A stretch of 64,000 bases of DNA. Origin: Thalassotalea euphylliae. Its GTDB lineage: Bacteria; Pseudomonadota; Gammaproteobacteria; Enterobacterales; Alteromonadaceae. The translations under genes were made by a program, and so were the position numbers. Position 1 is the first letter of the stretch. Each line of letters starts with the position of its first letter. The notes below the pieces were generated by a model. That model had not been told where the DNA came from. It ran no database searches and saw nothing but the letters and a program-made list of their open reading frames with translations. Shown piece after piece: positions 25,618-34,207 of this stretch. The stretch lies in the NCBI RefSeq assembly GCF_003390375.1, contig NZ_QUOT01000001.1, positions 3,348,001 to 3,412,000 of the forward strand, written 5' to 3'.

Positions 25618-26315
25618 TGAGAAAGCTTTTTATTACTTTATTGGCTGTATTGCCGGTATTCGCATTCGCAGCTGGTCCAAGCATTCCATTGGATGTGGCG
25701 AATAACGACTTATCAGATAAAGAATCGCTAAAGCGTGGTTTTAAGTCATACATCAACTACTGTCTTGGTTGTCACCAGCTTCAGTACCAACGTTACAACC
25801 GCACGTTTGCTGATTTAGGTATTAGTGACGAAGAAGGTAAAGCTGAGTGGATGTTCACTGGTGAGAAAGTTGGTGATCACATCACTAATACTATGCCAGC
25901 GAAAGAAGCTGCTGCATGGTTTGGTGCTGCGCCACCAGATTTAACTCTTGAAGCTCGTTTCCGTAGCCCAGACTGGATCTACACTTACTTACGTTCTTTC
26001 TACGTTGATGAGTCTCGTCCATTTGGCGTAAACAACAAAGTATTTAAAGACGTTGGTATGCCACACGTATTGCAGAACCTGCAAGGTATTCGCACTATGG
26101 ATGAGCACGGTGTGTTATCTGCACCAGTTGGCGGCACCATGACCGAAGCTGAATACGACGAGTTTGCTCGTGACTTAACTAACTTCCTTGAGTACGTTGG
26201 TGAGCCGAACAAACTAGAGCGAAAGACGTTAGGTAAGTGGGTTATTGGCTTCCTATTCATTCTATTTGTGCTTTCTTACTTCTTGAAGAAAGAATACTGG
26301 CGTGACGTTCACTAA
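25617..26315 (+). CDS. petC: Cytochrome c1 subunit of the bc1 complex
   Basis: 232 residues. The signal peptide is MRKLFITLLAVLPVFAFA, haem c is attached at CLGCH (about residue 47), and a single C-terminal membrane anchor (WVIGFLFILFVLSYFL) is followed by a basic end. It accepts electrons from the Rieske protein and passes them to a soluble or membrane cytochrome c. It is the last gene of petABC and is followed by a strong terminator. Confidence 0.96.
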   Translation: MRKLFITLLAVLPVFAFAAGPSIPLDVANNDLSDKESLKRGFKSYINYCLGCHQLQYQRYNRTFADLGISDEEGKAEWMFTGEKVGDHITNTMPAKEAAAWFGAAPPDLTLEARFRSPDWIYTYLRSFYVDESRPFGVNNKVFKDVGMPHVLQNLQGIRTMDEHGVLSAPVGGTMTEAEYDEFARDLTNFLEYVGEPNKLERKTLGKWVIGFLFILFVLSYFLKKEYWRDVH

Positions 26316-26343
26316 TCTTTTAGTGAACTAGCACCACAAGTTT

Positions 26344-26370
26344 AAAAAGGCAGCGTAAGCTGCCTTTTTT
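26344..26370 (+). terminator. petABC terminator
   Basis: Stem AAAAAGGCAGC / GCTGCCTTTTT with loop GTAA, ending in six T, 30 bases after petC. Confidence 0.93.
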
Positions 26371-26445
26371 GATCTAAACGTATGTGTGTTATCTGGTCTA
26401 ACCAGTTTTAATTTTTCATCAAATTTTAGTATCATAGAACACTTT

Positions 26446-26462
26446 GTTACGAGTTCCGTAAC
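26446..26462. promoter_or_regulatory. Short palindrome upstream of sspA
   Basis: GTTACG-AGTTC-CGTAAC, a perfect 6-base inverted repeat about 60 bases before the sspA start. It may be an operator or a small leader hairpin. No clear promoter hexamers are fixed around it. Confidence 0.25.
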
Positions 26463-26521
26463 GTCTATTTTATTTAGTGTATGTAAGTCATGCACTTATC
26501 ACGCATATCTTTGGAGATACT

Positions 26522-27163
26522 ATGGCTGTTGCTGCAAACAAACGCTCGGTTATGACCTTATACTCACACGCGGATGACATGTATAGTCACCAAACACGCA
26601 TTGTATTGGCTGAGAAAGGTGTCGGTGTTGACATTCACTTAGTTGACCTAGCTAACTTGCCAGAAGACCTAATTGATTTGAACCCTTACGGTACAGTACC
26701 AACTTTAGTTGATCGCGAATTAGCGTTATACGAAGCGAAGATCATTATTGAGTATTTAGATGAGCGTTTCCCGCATCCGCCGCTAATGCCTGTTTACCCA
26801 GTATCTCGTGGCCGTAGCCGTCTAATGATGCACCGCATTGAGCAAGACTGGTATAGCCTAGCAGAAACCATCATGAAAGGTGATGCTACCGCTGCTGAAA
26901 AAGCACGCCAAGAACTTAAGGAAAGCCTACTAAGCGTAGCGCCTATCCTTAACGAAGCACCTTACTTTATGAGCGAAGAGTTCAGCTTAGTAGATTGTTA
27001 CTTAGCACCGCTATTATGGCGTTTACCTGTATTAGGCATTGAGCTTGCTGGTCAAGGCTCACAAGAATTGAAAAACTACATGTTGAAGTTATTCGAGCGT
27101 GAATCATTCCAAGCGTCGCTAACTGAAGTAGAGCGTGAATTACGTTTCGGTAACCCAGCGTAA
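26522..27163 (+). CDS. sspA: Stringent starvation protein A
   Basis: 213 residues with a glutathione-S-transferase fold: the N-terminal thioredoxin-like half (MTLYSHADDMYSHQTRIVLAEKGV), the PYGTVPTLVDRELALYEAKIIIEYLDERFPHPPL segment and a helical C-terminal half. SspA binds RNA polymerase and acts as a transcription factor in stationary phase and stress; it is not an active GST. I start at ATG 26522, supported by GGAGA just upstream; an in-frame ATG at 26477 has no such support. It is followed 11 bases later by sspB. Confidence 0.96.
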   Translation: MAVAANKRSVMTLYSHADDMYSHQTRIVLAEKGVGVDIHLVDLANLPEDLIDLNPYGTVPTLVDRELALYEAKIIIEYLDERFPHPPLMPVYPVSRGRSRLMMHRIEQDWYSLAETIMKGDATAAEKARQELKESLLSVAPILNEAPYFMSEEFSLVDCYLAPLLWRLPVLGIELAGQGSQELKNYMLKLFERESFQASLTEVERELRFGNPA

Positions 27164-27174
27164 CTCGCACGTTT

Positions 27175-27678
27175 ATGTCTACACCAATAGAAATGACGTC
27201 GAATAAGCCTTATATCGTTGGGGCTTTTTACGACTGGATATCTGATAACGACCTAACACCTTACATTGTGGTTGATGTGAGTGTTTATGGTGTTATGGTG
27301 CCAATGTCGTTCGTTAATGATGGTCAAATCGTTTTAAATATCTCTTCTTCTGCCGTTGGCAGCATTGTGATGGGTGAAGCGGCCATAGAGTTTTCAGCAC
27401 GTTTTGGTGGCAAGCTAGAACACTTGGTTGTGCCATACGGCGCCATTGGTGCTATTTACGCCAAAGAAAATGGTGCGGGTACCTCATTGCCAATTGAACA
27501 TCCAGAGGTTGTTGAAGAAGATGATGTTCCTGCAAAACCTGCCTTGGCTGGCGTTGAATCAAAACCAGTAGCTAGCACAGGTGAAGGCAAGGAAGCGACA
27601 GGCACGAAAGCTACTGCAGACAAAACAAGTGAAGATAAACCTGCAAAAGGCCGACCTAGCCTAAAAGTTGTTAAGTAA
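27175..27678 (+). CDS. sspB: ClpXP adaptor SspB
   Basis: 167 residues. The N-terminal substrate-binding domain (KPYIVGAFYDWISDNDLTPYIVVDV through VPYGAIGAIYAKENG) recognises ssrA-tagged proteins. An acidic and Lys/Thr-rich flexible linker follows. The last residues RPSLKVVK match the ClpX-tethering tail (RPALRVVK in E. coli). It delivers stalled-ribosome products to the ClpXP protease. It is the second gene of the sspAB operon, with a terminator right after. Confidence 0.96.
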   Translation: MSTPIEMTSNKPYIVGAFYDWISDNDLTPYIVVDVSVYGVMVPMSFVNDGQIVLNISSSAVGSIVMGEAAIEFSARFGGKLEHLVVPYGAIGAIYAKENGAGTSLPIEHPEVVEEDDVPAKPALAGVESKPVASTGEGKEATGTKATADKTSEDKPAKGRPSLKVVK

Positions 27679-27699
27679 CGCCGACTTATCTTCATTTCT

Positions 27700-27724
27700 A
27701 AAAAGCCGCTTTGCGGCTTTTTTT
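27700..27724 (+). terminator. sspAB terminator
   Basis: Stem AAAAGCCGC / GCGGCTTTT with loop TTT and a run of seven T, about 20 bases after sspB. Confidence 0.93.
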
Positions 27725-27809
27725 ATACCTAAAATCCTTGTTGATCTACATTGCATATTTTGAACAGGCTTTGTATCTTGCTTAACTTATTAAGTAAAGG
27801 GAGTACAAC

Positions 27810-29000
27810 ATGGCTGGTCCACTAGCAGGTATTAAGGTGCTTGATTTAAGTCGTATTCTTGCAGGTCCGTGGTCTACTCAGGTGCTCGCTGACTACGGTG
27901 CTGAAGTCTGGAAAATTGAGCGCCCTATCACGGGTGATGATACACGAAGTTGGGGGCCTCCATTTATTACAGACGAAAATACCCAAAATCCAAAAGATTC
28001 AGCCTATTACCTTACTGCCAATCGCGGTAAAAAGTCTTTTACGATTGATTTCACGACTGAAACTGGCCAGCGACAAGTGCGAGAGCTGGCGATGCAAGCT
28101 GATGTTATTGTCGAAAACTACAAAGTAGGTGGCCTTGCTAAGTACCAGCTGGATTACACTTCGATAAAAAGCATTAACCCCAAGATGATTTATTGCTCGA
28201 TCACTGGCTTTGGTCAAGATGGCCCATATGCTCAGCAAGCGGGCTACGATGCCATGATCCAAGCTATGGGTGGTTTAATGAGTATTACTGGCGAGCAAGC
28301 TGACTTACCGGGTGCAGGCCCACAAAGAGTCGGTGTAGCGGTCGCCGATTTAATGACGGGGATGTATGCCGTAAGCGCTATTTTGGCGGCGTTGTACCAC
28401 CGAGAGCAAACGGGTGAGGGACAACAACTCGATATTGCTTTGCTCGATACCATGGTAGCTATGCTTGCCAATCAAGGAAGTAATTACTTAGTGTCGGGGG
28501 AAGCGCCTAAACCGATGGGGACTGCACACCCTAACATTGTTCCTTATCAAGCATTTACGGTGAAAGATGGTCATATTTTCCTTGCGGTAGGTAATGACCA
28601 GCAGTTTAAAAAGTGTTGTGATGTACTTGGCTGCCCTGAACTTACGACAGACACGCGGTTTGCCGAAAATGCTCAACGCGTGAACAATAGAAACGAGTTG
28701 ATTACTTTGATTGGCGAACAGCTACAAACTCGCTGTTTAGATGAGTGGCTAGCTGACTTTAATAGGGTGCAAGTGCCTTGTAGCCCAATTAACACACTGG
28801 ATAGGGTTTTTTCTAACCCCCAAGTGCAACATCGTCAGATGCAATTTGAGCTACCACACGCAAGCGCAGGTAAGGTGCCTATGGTTGCAAACCCAGTCAA
28901 GTTTTCGGCCACACCCAATGATTACCAACAGGCGCCGCCACTGTTGGGTGAACACAATGATGAGCTTGAAAGTTTAATAAATCGGAAATGCCGCCAATAG
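27810..29000 (+). CDS. CaiB/BaiF family (class III) CoA-transferase
   Basis: A 396-residue enzyme moving CoA between carboxylic acids. Signatures are GIKVLDLSRILAGPWSTQVLADYGAEVWKIE at the start, the catalytic Asp near residue 180 (VAVADLMTG), YHREQTGEGQQLDIALLD, and the C-terminal PLLGEHNDE. Members of this group often sit beside glutaryl-CoA dehydrogenase and activate glutarate with succinyl-CoA. Here gcdH is 22 kb away, so a shared pathway is plausible but not shown. The end overlaps the convergent HDOD gene by 27 bases. A good AAAGGGAG ribosome site precedes it. Confidence 0.9.
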   Translation: MAGPLAGIKVLDLSRILAGPWSTQVLADYGAEVWKIERPITGDDTRSWGPPFITDENTQNPKDSAYYLTANRGKKSFTIDFTTETGQRQVRELAMQADVIVENYKVGGLAKYQLDYTSIKSINPKMIYCSITGFGQDGPYAQQAGYDAMIQAMGGLMSITGEQADLPGAGPQRVGVAVADLMTGMYAVSAILAALYHREQTGEGQQLDIALLDTMVAMLANQGSNYLVSGEAPKPMGTAHPNIVPYQAFTVKDGHIFLAVGNDQQFKKCCDVLGCPELTTDTRFAENAQRVNNRNELITLIGEQLQTRCLDEWLADFNRVQVPCSPINTLDRVFSNPQVQHRQMQFELPHASAGKVPMVANPVKFSATPNDYQQAPPLLGEHNDELESLINRKCRQ

Positions 29001-29822
29001 CTCTAGCGCTTGCTCATTACAATGCTCTATTGCCGCGTCAATGTCTTCTTCTGTTAAACCAAGGCTGTCGAGTATGTGTTGACCAACAATAGTTTTTTTT
29101 GAGTACAAACCAGGGTGAGAGTTATAGACTGCTAAGCGAGAGGCGACATAAAGTAAATTACTTGGCGCATCGAGCTCCTCTTGAAACGCGTGGTTAAACT
29201 CTTTAATTGGTGTGACAATAGTTAACGGCAATTGCCATTGCTCTAATAATTCCGCGCTGCAGTCAGCAAAGGTAAAACCGAAGGTTTCTTGCTGGCGATG
29301 CCAGGGTGTTTCGTTTGAGGTATATCGTTCGCAGAACTGCACGGCATCTGGCGCGTTATGTACAATCGCCAGTAGCCCCAAATTGTGAAATAACCCAGAT
29401 AAGAATATGTTATCAGCGTTGGAAATATTTTTTCGCTGGGCAAGGAACTGGCAAATAAGCGCACATTCAACACTAATTTCCCAAAATCTCTCCATATCGG
29501 TTATTTCAGGGTTTATGCTCGAAAATGCAGCGGTAACACCGTACGCATCGACCAGCTTTTTCACTTGGCTAAGCCCTAATAAAATCAACGCCTTGTTGAT
29601 AGAGTCAATTTGCTTAGGGAAGCTGAACATCGCACTGTTAGCTATTTTTAGCAAGCTCGCCGCAATTGCTGGCTCAAGGCTAATGACATCAGCGATATCA
29701 TCGAGTTTACATTCATCATTAGCCAGCATTTCCGTTAGCTTGAGGTAGATATCTGGCAACACACAGAGCTCTTGTGCTGCTTGAGCAAATTGCGCGGGCG
29801 ATTTAGACATAAATAGTTCCAT
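28974..29822 (-). CDS. HDOD domain protein (second copy)
   Basis: 282 residues, almost entirely one HDOD domain: FAQAAQELCVLPDIYLKL, the segment ISLEPAIAASLLKIANSAMF, KALILLGLSQVKKLV and LSGLFHNLGLLAIVH, where Asn takes the place of the Asp in the HD pair seen in the protein at 16091. That argues against phosphodiesterase activity. Either Met1 or Met5 (29810) could be the start. Its role is presumably regulatory; partner and signal are unknown. Confidence 0.83.
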   Translation of the reverse strand: MELFMSKSPAQFAQAAQELCVLPDIYLKLTEMLANDECKLDDIADVISLEPAIAASLLKIANSAMFSFPKQIDSINKALILLGLSQVKKLVDAYGVTAAFSSINPEITDMERFWEISVECALICQFLAQRKNISNADNIFLSGLFHNLGLLAIVHNAPDAVQFCERYTSNETPWHRQQETFGFTFADCSAELLEQWQLPLTIVTPIKEFNHAFQEELDAPSNLLYVASRLAVYNSHPGLYSKKTIVGQHILDSLGLTEEDIDAAIEHCNEQALELLAAFPIY

Positions 29823-29945
29823 TAATTGCGACGTCTGTTATTTACACCTTAGTGCATTTTTGTCACAAGACAATAGGCTTGGTGGTGAATATTCGTTAAT
29901 ATTCAATCAATATTAACTCGCATGGCTTATAAATACTGAGATGTT

Positions 29946-30449
29946 ATGGCTGAACCTTTTCATTACGCAACCACGTTTACGCTGGATAAAACTTACCTCA
30001 CTGAGTGCTTTGACCAAACTCTAGTTAAAAAGTCGTTATGGCAGGCTTATCAAAAGGCTATCGCTTTTTGTGTTATTGGTTTGGTATTGTTTTCAGTGCC
30101 TGATGTCAGTGCTTATTGGCCTAGCTTTTTAATTGCCTTAGCGGTGATTGAAGCACTGAGTGTTCGATTTGGCAGGGCGTGGTGGGTTACTCGTCAACTA
30201 TTGGGTAAAAGTGGCAATAATCAGGTTAACCTAGAGGTCAATGCCGAAGGTATTGCGTTAACGTCGCCATTTATTGAACAAATTTATCACTGGCAGAGTA
30301 TTAAACAGTTAGAGCATACCGAACATGGCCTTATCATTCACCTTGAGCAACAGCGTCAATACTTATCCAAAAGTGTGCTGTCGGCTGAGGCCATCGCTTT
30401 TATAGAAGAACAAACATTTACACAAGAACACAGCAAAGCTGCAAGCTAA
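29946..30449 (+). CDS. YcxB-like membrane protein
   Basis: A 167-residue protein fitting the YcxB-like family: an N-terminal strand region (FHYATTFTLDKTYLTECFDQ), two adjacent hydrophobic helices (about residues 37-77, AIAFCVIGLVLF and FLIALAVIEAL), and a C-terminal domain with LEVNAEGIALTSPFIEQIYHWQSIKQLEHTE, the usual conserved part. Function is not established for the family. It stands alone, divergent from the HDOD gene and 57 bases before a permease gene. Confidence 0.7.
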   Translation: MAEPFHYATTFTLDKTYLTECFDQTLVKKSLWQAYQKAIAFCVIGLVLFSVPDVSAYWPSFLIALAVIEALSVRFGRAWWVTRQLLGKSGNNQVNLEVNAEGIALTSPFIEQIYHWQSIKQLEHTEHGLIIHLEQQRQYLSKSVLSAEAIAFIEEQTFTQEHSKAAS

Positions 30450-30506
30450 TAACAACGAACGAGTAGCAGCCAACAGACAATAACCATTGATTGATGTAGC
30501 GAAGTA

Positions 30507-31385
30507 ATGACAACTCAGACGCGTTCACCACTTTTCTCTGCGAAATTTTTACTACCTTTCTCATTACTTTGGGTGGTACTCGTTGGCTTGTCTGGATTTC
30601 CTGTCAGCCAACTAAGCGAATACATCAGCTATAGCTTATTGGGCGTGTTAGGGGCAATTTTTGCGAGCTCGACAGGAGCAGGTGGCGGGGTAATATTTAT
30701 CCCAATGTTTAACCACTTGTCGTTCTCTGAGATTCAATCAATCGCTACCAGTTTTGCGATTCAGTGCTTTGGTATGACCGCTGGCGCGCTCACTTGGTAT
30801 CACCATTACCATAAAGAAAAGCGTGATTTGGTATTGTGGCAGGGCTTTAAACGCATTATTGCGGTGACCAGTATTGCGGCAATTGCGGGGATTTGGTCAA
30901 TTTATGGCGCCAATGTCAACTCTCCAGCAAGCCTGCATCAAAGCTTTGGCTGGTTCTCGTTAGCGCTTGGCTTATTTATTGTGACAACCGTTTATCTGCT
31001 CAAGCCAAAACGCGAATCGAGCAAACTGCAATATTTTGATTACCTAGCTATTATCGCCATAGGCTACTTTGGTGGCGCAATTACCGCTTGGCTATCCGTT
31101 GGGGTAGGTGAGGTGTTAGCGATTTATCTGATTCTTAGGCGTTTTGATGTCACTATGGCCGTTGCTGCCGCTGTTGTAGTTTCAGCGTTTACCGTTTGGT
31201 CTGCAATTTGGCAACACACCTTAATAAGCTTCAATGTCTATTGGCAAGTGGTTATTTTCGCTGGCCCTGGCGCTGTGATCGGCGGTATCTTAGCAAAATC
31301 TCTGGTGACTTATTTGTCGGCGCGTAAGCTCAAATTATTTTTCGCATTTTGGTTAATTGCGATAGGGCTAACAGAGACCTTGTAG
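30507..31385 (+). CDS. TauE/SafE (TSUP) family membrane permease
   Basis: 292 residues with about eight hydrophobic helices and the two half-repeats typical of the sulfite-exporter TauE/SafE family: SSTGAGGGVIFIPMF near residue 55 and the matching GGAITAWLSVGVGEVLAIYL near 190. These proteins carry small sulfur-containing or organic anions across the inner membrane. The substrate here is unknown. The gene ends six bases before a Fur-box-like site that belongs to the iron transporter operon. Confidence 0.85.
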   Translation: MTTQTRSPLFSAKFLLPFSLLWVVLVGLSGFPVSQLSEYISYSLLGVLGAIFASSTGAGGGVIFIPMFNHLSFSEIQSIATSFAIQCFGMTAGALTWYHHYHKEKRDLVLWQGFKRIIAVTSIAAIAGIWSIYGANVNSPASLHQSFGWFSLALGLFIVTTVYLLKPKRESSKLQYFDYLAIIAIGYFGGAITAWLSVGVGEVLAIYLILRRFDVTMAVAAAVVVSAFTVWSAIWQHTLISFNVYWQVVIFAGPGAVIGGILAKSLVTYLSARKLKLFFAFWLIAIGLTETL

Positions 31386-31391
31386 AATAAA

Positions 31392-31406
31392 TGAGAATAG
31401 TTCTCA
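31392..31406. promoter_or_regulatory. Fur box upstream of the ferric iron transporter operon
   Basis: TGAGAAT-A-GTTCTCA is a 7-1-7 inverted repeat matching 12 of 14 positions of the Fur pattern TGATAAT-N-ATTATCA. A TTGACA -35 element follows at 31413-31418. Fur bound to Fe(II) would block RNA polymerase here, so the transporter should be induced by iron limitation. Confidence 0.7.
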
Positions 31407-31490
31407 AATCCCTTGACAGCTAGTAAGCAGTTAATTACTCTTGCCACCATCACATCCTTAAGCATACTTATAACCTTGCATAGGCTTAAT

Positions 31491-32501
31491 ATGATCAAAA
31501 AAATTATCGGTTTAACGGCGTTCGCCGCAACACTTGTCGCTCCTGTATTTAGCGCATCGGCAGACGAAGTTAACGTATATTCATACCGTCAGCCATTCTT
31601 AGTCGAGCCTTTGTTTAACGAGTTTACCAAGCAGTCGGGCATTAAAGTGAATGTTGTATTCGCAAAAAAAGGTATGGCAGAGCGTTTAGCTCGTGAAGGC
31701 GAGCACAGCCCAGCAGACGTGCTGCTTACTACCGATATTAGTCGTTTAATTGAGTTGCAAGAAAAAGGTTTATTGCAAGCTGTTAACTCTGACGTATTAG
31801 AAGCGGCAATTCCAAGCCAATATCAAGCAGATGATAATTCTTGGTTTGGTTTGACCACGCGTGTTCGCAATATCTATACGGCTAAACGTTTAGGTGATAT
31901 GGCGATTAGCTACGAAGACCTAGCCGATGAAAAATACCGCGGTAAAATTTGTACGCGCAGCGGTAAGCACCCATACAATGTCGCGCTGGTTTCTTCAATG
32001 ATTGCTGAACACGGTGAAGCGAAAACGTTAGAATGGCTAGAAGGTGTAAAGAAAAACTTAGCGCGTAAGCCACAAGGTAATGATCGCGGTCAAGTGCAAG
32101 CCATTCACCAAGGTTTATGTGATGTGTCGTTAGGTAACAGCTACTACTTTGGCAAGATGCTAAATGACGACAAGCAAAAAGTATGGGCAGATGCTGTAAA
32201 CATTAACTTCCCTAACCAGGTAAATCGCGGTGCTCACGTAAATATTTCAGGTGTTGGCGTTGCGAAATACGCGCCACACAAAGAGGCTGCAAAAGCTTTA
32301 CTTGAATTTTTAGCGTCGGACAAAGCACAGCAAATGTACGCGGAAACTAATATGGAGTATCCGGTACGTGCGGGTGTGAAAAAATCTGCGTTAGTTGCTT
32401 CATGGGGCGACTTCAAAGCTGATGACTTGCCGCTAGAAACGATCGCCAGCCACCGTAAAGCTGCATTAAAATTACTTGATCAAGCAAAATTTGATTTGTG
32501 A
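31491..32501 (+). CDS. Fe(3+) ABC transporter periplasmic binding protein
   Basis: 336 residues of the FbpA/FutA family. A signal peptide ends near FSASADEV. The binding fold begins NVYSYRQPFLVEPLFNEFTKQSGI and contains GKICTRSGKHPYNVAL. The Tyr pair typical of ferric iron ligation is in GNSYYFGKM. It delivers Fe(III) to the inner-membrane permease encoded next. I start at ATG 31491 since the upstream part of the frame lies over the promoter. The stop overlaps the permease start by four bases (GTGA). Fur control is indicated by the site upstream. Confidence 0.93.
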   Translation: MIKKIIGLTAFAATLVAPVFSASADEVNVYSYRQPFLVEPLFNEFTKQSGIKVNVVFAKKGMAERLAREGEHSPADVLLTTDISRLIELQEKGLLQAVNSDVLEAAIPSQYQADDNSWFGLTTRVRNIYTAKRLGDMAISYEDLADEKYRGKICTRSGKHPYNVALVSSMIAEHGEAKTLEWLEGVKKNLARKPQGNDRGQVQAIHQGLCDVSLGNSYYFGKMLNDDKQKVWADAVNINFPNQVNRGAHVNISGVGVAKYAPHKEAAKALLEFLASDKAQQMYAETNMEYPVRAGVKKSALVASWGDFKADDLPLETIASHRKAALKLLDQAKFDL

Positions 32502-34120
32502 TATTTGGTCAACGTAACACTTCTTGGCTAACGCTTAGTTGGCTAATTGCACTGGCGCTATTAGCGCCAGTGCTCGTTATGCTGTTTACCAGCATAGGGA
32601 ATTTTGGTGAGCTTTTTTCTCACCTTTGGCAAACCGTATTACCCACCTATATCAGCAATACCTTATTACTGACGTTTTACGTATCGCTGTTGGTATTGCT
32701 ATTTGGTGTGCCAAGTGCCTTCCTCATTAGCCAAACACAATTAGTAAGTGCAATGTGGCTGCGTTGGGCCCTGTTACTGCCACTTGCTATGCCTGCCTAT
32801 TTGGTTGCCTATCTTTATACTGACTTATTTGACTACGCGGGCCCTGTACAGCGCCTGTTAAGAGCAAGTTTTGGCTGGCAATCGCCAACAGAATATTGGT
32901 TTTTCGATTTACGCACGCTTGAAGGTGCTGCGGTTGTCTTAGCGCTGGTATTGTATCCGTACGTTTATATGCTGACTCGTACTGCGCTGGAACAACAAGA
33001 TACTAGCTTACTCAGAGCAGGGCGTACGTTAGGGTTATCAGCACGTCAGGCAATGTTAAAAATTGCCCTACCTTTGGCTCGACCTGCAATCATGGTCGCT
33101 GTCACCTTAGTGATGATGGAAACCATCGCTGATTTTGCTACGGTGCAGTATTTTGCGGTTAATACCTTAACCACCGCTATTTATGACACTTGGCTTGGCT
33201 ACGGTGATATGGCCGCGGCTAATGCTCTGGCGAGTGTTTTACTACTTTTTGTGTTATTTACTGTGGTTGCCGAGCAAAAAAGCCGAGCAGGGCAAAGGCA
33301 TCAATCGAATCGCCCGAACTTTTCCGACGATAAATTGGCTCTATCGTTTGGGCAGCAGGTGATGGGGCTTGTCTTTTGTTGGTTGTTAGTCATATTAGGT
33401 TTTGCATTGCCTTTTGGTTTGCTGATCGCCATGGCAATTGATTACGCTCAGCTAGAGCAACTAGGTCAGCTTGCAGAAATTGGCTGGGAAACGTTGAAAA
33501 TCTCAGCTTATGCGGCAACCGCTGCCGTTGCTTTATCTTTGCTGTTGGCGTTGTTTCATCGCTTTTACCCAAAATCGGTAAATCATTTGCCACTACAAAT
33601 TTCTGGATTTGGCTATGCTGTGCCCGGTACTGTGCTTGCGATGGCGCTAATGGCGACATTTGGCCCGATAGATCATTGGCTCAATGATACTGCTGCATGG
33701 TTAGATTGGTCGAAGCCTGGTTTGATTTTATCCGGCACAACCTTTGCGATTATTTTTGCCTTTGTTGTCCGTTTTGCTGCTATTGCCAACGGCACAATAA
33801 GCGCTGGTATTGGCAAAATTCCACATTCAATTGATAAGGCACCGGCAAGTTTGGGTGTAGGTTTATTGGCGACGATCCGAACAGTGCACCTACCAATTTT
33901 AAAAAGTTCAGTATTTGTTGCCTGGCTATTGGTTTTTGTTGAGGCGATGAAAGAGCTGCCAGCGGTGCTTCTGCTCAGACCTTTTAATTTTGAGACCTTA
34001 AGCACCTTTATTTATCAGCTCATTTCAGATGAACGTTTGGAGCAAGGGGCAATAGGTGCAATTTTTATTGTATTGTTTGGCTTAATACCGATCATTTGGC
34101 TTAACAAAAATAAGCATTAG
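32498..34120 (+). CDS. Fe(3+) ABC transporter permease (fused double domain)
   Basis: 540 residues with two copies of the binding-protein-dependent permease domain in one chain, about twelve membrane helices, as in FbpB/SfuB. The EAA-type loops are seen as AGRTLGLSARQAMLKIALPLARPAI (about residues 180-205) and DKAPASLGVGLLATIRTVHLPILKSS (about 443-470). It starts at GTG 32498, overlapping the binding-protein stop. Coupled translation with the upstream gene is clear. The ATPase follows after 87 bases. Confidence 0.92.
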   Translation: MIFGQRNTSWLTLSWLIALALLAPVLVMLFTSIGNFGELFSHLWQTVLPTYISNTLLLTFYVSLLVLLFGVPSAFLISQTQLVSAMWLRWALLLPLAMPAYLVAYLYTDLFDYAGPVQRLLRASFGWQSPTEYWFFDLRTLEGAAVVLALVLYPYVYMLTRTALEQQDTSLLRAGRTLGLSARQAMLKIALPLARPAIMVAVTLVMMETIADFATVQYFAVNTLTTAIYDTWLGYGDMAAANALASVLLLFVLFTVVAEQKSRAGQRHQSNRPNFSDDKLALSFGQQVMGLVFCWLLVILGFALPFGLLIAMAIDYAQLEQLGQLAEIGWETLKISAYAATAAVALSLLLALFHRFYPKSVNHLPLQISGFGYAVPGTVLAMALMATFGPIDHWLNDTAAWLDWSKPGLILSGTTFAIIFAFVVRFAAIANGTISAGIGKIPHSIDKAPASLGVGLLATIRTVHLPILKSSVFVAWLLVFVEAMKELPAVLLLRPFNFETLSTFIYQLISDERLEQGAIGAIFIVLFGLIPIIWLNKNKH

Positions 34121-34207
34121 TCCGTTTAATAGTTAGCCTATTAGTTAGTTATTCGATTACTTTAATGCATGACTAATATTGTTACTTTAGAAAGAAATTA
34201 GAATTTG